From NCBI GenBank assembly GCA_023666275.1, contig JAMPCJ010000010.1:25798-89797 (forward strand): a stretch of DNA of 64,000 nt, read 5' to 3'. The DNA is from Treponema brennaborense (GTDB taxonomy: Bacteria; Spirochaetota; Spirochaetia; Treponematales; Treponemataceae). Position 1 is the first letter of the stretch; the number at the start of each line of letters is the position of its first letter. The translations under genes were made by a program, and so were the position numbers. Below the pieces are notes generated by a model that was not told the origin of the DNA, did not search any database, and saw only the letters and a list, made by a program, of their open reading frames with translations. Of this stretch, positions 61,771 through 64,000 are shown piece after piece.

Positions 61771-63840
61771 CTACCCGTTGGCGATGATAAAATCATCAAG
61801 AAAATCCGCGCTGCCGAACAAAAAGCCCTGATAAATATTGCAGCCGATTTTTTCGAGCATTTCTTTTTCTTCCGCGGTTTCCACGTATTCGGCAACCACA
61901 TCAAAATGCAGCGAATTCGAAAGATACACAATGGACGCAATAATATCGCGGCTTCTCGAATTATTCATCATCGCTTTTACAAGCGAACCGTCTATTTTTA
62001 CAAGATCAAACTGATTGTTCTGCAGATACTGCAGTGACGTATGCCCCATGGAAAAATCATCGAGCGCCAGCGTGCAGCCGATTTCCCGCAGCTGCTTGAA
62101 AATAGCATTGGTTTCTTCGCCCTCGCCCAAAGACATTTCTTCCGTTATTTCAATGCACAAATTGCCTTTTTTCAATCCATAAGTTTCCAGCAAATGCGTT
62201 ATATGCGGAATAAGCTGCGGATTATAAAAAGTCGCCACGGTGATATTTATGCTCAGCTTAAAATGATCGCCGAAAACACGGCACAGTTTTGCCGCCGCAG
62301 CGGCGCCGCTTTCCGTAACAAATTGTTCGAATTCCCATAAAAGGCCGCCTTCCAGCGCAAGTTTTACCGCAAGCGGAGGATAAATGACGCCGTAACGGGG
62401 ATGCATCCAGCGCAGCAGGGCTTCCGCACCGATGCATTTTCCCGTGTTGTCGTACTGCGGCTGATATTTGAGCCGAATGGAACCGTCGGCAATGCTTCCG
62501 CGCAAATCATTGACCAGCGATTTCGCAAGCATTCCCGCGGGACTTTTTAATTCCGTCAGCGTAATCGGCGTTACATGCGCTTCGCTTTCCTTTAAAATAT
62601 CCACAAGATTGTTGTATTCCTGCATGGCGGACGTGTCGGTTTTCGCATCGTACCAAAGAACAAACGGGCGGTAGATAAACACCGCAGCCGCCAGGTTCAC
62701 AAGCTGCAGAATGCTTCCGGAAAGCGAACCCGTCGTCTGAAAGCCGCTGAGCAGTATCGGCGTGGTCCAGTGAATTTGCCGCACGGTTATTTCCACCAGT
62801 CCCAGATACACCGCGGCATAAGAAATCGTATACATCGCAATCGGCACAAGAATAAACGGAACCAGCAAATACACATTGTATACAATCGGAAGCCCGAAAA
62901 CCATGAGTTCATTGATATTGAAAAAAATCGGCCCCGCGGATATCTTTGCCAGGCAGCGCGTCGTATTGCGTTTGCTGAACAAAAATATCGCAACAAGAAG
63001 CGCAAGCGTTGTTCCGCATCCGCCCATAATCACAAAATTATCGATGAACGATTTGGAAACAATGCTGCCCGTTATTTCCGTGAATTTTTCCGCGGCAACC
63101 TGTTCGAGCAGATTGCTGCCGTGAATGCCGACAAACCACATAATTTGGGACAAAAAAATAAACAGCAAGCCGCTGAAATACGAACGCTCCATGCCCTCGA
63201 AAATCCTGTTCAGCGCGATAATAAATAAATCCTGAATGCACGAACAGCCGAAAACAAGGATAATAATATAATTAAACAAGGCAAAAACGATGATTACACA
63301 TAATGCGGGAAGCAATGTTTCGAGCGCCGAATTGAAAACGGAGTCCGTGCCGTCCGCGTACACCGATTTTTTCGAATGAAATATTCTCGAAAACAAAGAA
63401 AACAGCACCGAACCGCCGATAGCGGCAATCAGCGCAGCGAACATGCCGCGGCCGCTGAACATATAAATATTGAATGTGCCGTCCGCGATGTTTCCTTCGA
63501 AAAAGCCGATCATAATGAAGAAACACGCAAGCACCGTTGCGGAACACGCAAACGACGCGATTTTTTTGCTGTTCCGTTCTATTCTGACATAGCTGATGCT
63601 GACAGCCAGCGTCATATATACGGAAAGCATTCCCAGCGTGGAATTATCGACAAACGCAAGAATTTTCAGGATAGAACCGTTCGCGAATGTTTTTATAAAA
63701 TTTTGATATAGGGGAATCTGCAAATTTTCAAGGAGACACGCGAACGAACCGATAAGCAGGATTTGAATGACCATAACAAACCCGTTGCGTATTGCCATCG
63801 GCACAGGCGCCAAAAGCCCCGTTTTTTGAAACCTTTTCAC
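61771..63840 (-). CDS. PTS EIIC-like permease fused to an EAL c-di-GMP phosphodiesterase
   Basis: 689 residues. Residues 1-398 are a membrane domain of the EIIC lactose/cellobiose type with about ten helices, WFVGIHGSN (235-243) and FFNINELMVFGLPIV (307-320; transporters have NINEP). Residues 430-689 form an EAL domain with GAEALLRW (Glu473), NITVATF, IEITEEMS, LALDDFSMGHTSL, KIDGSL and YVETAEE, so the residues for metal binding and hydrolysis of c-di-GMP are all present. No EIIA or EIIB is near. A sugar-sensing phosphodiesterase is the simplest reading. No obvious linker domain lies between them beyond a 30-residue helix. Confidence 0.9.
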   Translation of the reverse strand: MKRFQKTGLLAPVPMAIRNGFVMVIQILLIGSFACLLENLQIPLYQNFIKTFANGSILKILAFVDNSTLGMLSVYMTLAVSISYVRIERNSKKIASFACSATVLACFFIMIGFFEGNIADGTFNIYMFSGRGMFAALIAAIGGSVLFSLFSRIFHSKKSVYADGTDSVFNSALETLLPALCVIIVFALFNYIIILVFGCSCIQDLFIIALNRIFEGMERSYFSGLLFIFLSQIMWFVGIHGSNLLEQVAAEKFTEITGSIVSKSFIDNFVIMGGCGTTLALLVAIFLFSKRNTTRCLAKISAGPIFFNINELMVFGLPIVYNVYLLVPFILVPIAMYTISYAAVYLGLVEITVRQIHWTTPILLSGFQTTGSLSGSILQLVNLAAAVFIYRPFVLWYDAKTDTSAMQEYNNLVDILKESEAHVTPITLTELKSPAGMLAKSLVNDLRGSIADGSIRLKYQPQYDNTGKCIGAEALLRWMHPRYGVIYPPLAVKLALEGGLLWEFEQFVTESGAAAAAKLCRVFGDHFKLSINITVATFYNPQLIPHITHLLETYGLKKGNLCIEITEEMSLGEGEETNAIFKQLREIGCTLALDDFSMGHTSLQYLQNNQFDLVKIDGSLVKAMMNNSRSRDIIASIVYLSNSLHFDVVAEYVETAEEKEMLEKIGCNIYQGFLFGSADFLDDFIIANG

Positions 63841-63976
63841 AATAGCGATAATTATACCGCAAAATCAGGTATATAGCAAATAATTTTATTTTACGGAGGG
63901 AAGACCCCCCTACTTGCGAGGCGATGACGGCGCTTGCATTGCTCGCAATCCGAGTGCTGATTGGGGCGCCGTCGGC

Positions 63977-64000
63977 TCGAAGCCGCACACGCGGCTTCGA
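63977..64000. other. Perfect inverted repeat at the right window edge
   Basis: TCGAAGCCGC-acac-GCGGCTTCGA, 10-bp arms. The 160 bases upstream hold no convincing gene; a GGAGG-like sequence (63895-63899) is not followed by a start codon. The element may continue past the window. Confidence 0.6.

Overview
The window looks like a chromosomal segment of a host-associated Treponema (Spirochaetota). This is inferred from gene content, not from any marker search: a spirochaete-type EF-P/EarP pair, a MurA with Asp in place of the fosfomycin-binding Cys, several lipoproteins and short outer-membrane barrels ending in Phe, homopolymer C tracts inside promoters as known from T. pallidum, and a pectinesterase lipoprotein typical of gut or rumen pectin users. 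Base composition is near 50% GC with dense short intergenic gaps. No tRNA, rRNA, CRISPR array, integrase or IS element was recognised.

Layout. 1-1521: secreted pectinesterase, cut by the left edge. 2165-2766: a VapC-type toxin-antitoxin pair. 3012-8038: two spirochaetal proteins of unknown function and tyrS. 8016-13213 (minus): metK-nth, then a class A penicillin-binding protein and a membrane-anchored ParB-like protein. 13315-16557: a free-standing CBM48 protein, then aspS-apbE. 16692-19273: Wzz and SLBB exopolysaccharide export proteins. 19434-24507: PAQR membrane protein, rlmB, a SEC-C protein, and pepT-murA. 24596-27372: an unknown membrane-protein pair. 27.6-29.3 kb: first copy of an outer-membrane barrel plus lipoprotein cassette. 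29.3-32.5 kb: a porin-like protein and an acetolactate-synthase-like enzyme. 32.6-38.1 kb: a complete tripartite RND efflux operon (tolC-like, adaptor, pump). 38.3-45.0 kb: a diguanylate cyclase and an ACT-iorA-iorB-paaK arylpyruvate catabolism cluster. 45.2-49.1 kb: MATE exporter, hisC-yfcE and a TSCPD protein. 49.1-52.8 kb: second and third copies of the barrel/lipoprotein cassette, separated by a truncated earP copy and a decayed YoeB toxin-antitoxin module. 52.8-54.8 kb: intact earP-efp. 54.9-63.8 kb: OmpA-like protein, rubrerythrin, a very large ankyrin lipoprotein, a TrpR-like regulator, tatD, and a fusion of a PTS EIIC-like permease to a c-di-GMP phosphodiesterase.

The most distinctive feature is the three-copy surface cassette. 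Each copy starts at a near-identical promoter whose -35/-10 spacer contains a run of nine C residues; spacer lengths are 16, 15 and 16 bp, just below the 17 bp optimum. The first lipoprotein also carries a run of nine G inside its coding region. The copies have nearly identical signal peptides but divergent mature barrels, and their flanks carry pieces of neighbouring genes (the 5' end of the gene at 26398-27372, and the 5' end of earP), so the direction and extent of duplication can be read from the sequence. Upstream of the second copy is an array of seven regularly spaced palindromes (plus two outliers), with a repeat every 22-23 bp. Together these suggest a switchable surface-protein system maintained by slippage, duplication and possibly gene conversion.

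Two second-messenger proteins (diguanylate cyclase at 38352 and EIIC-EAL phosphodiesterase at 61771) frame the right half of the window; a link between them is not shown by the sequence.
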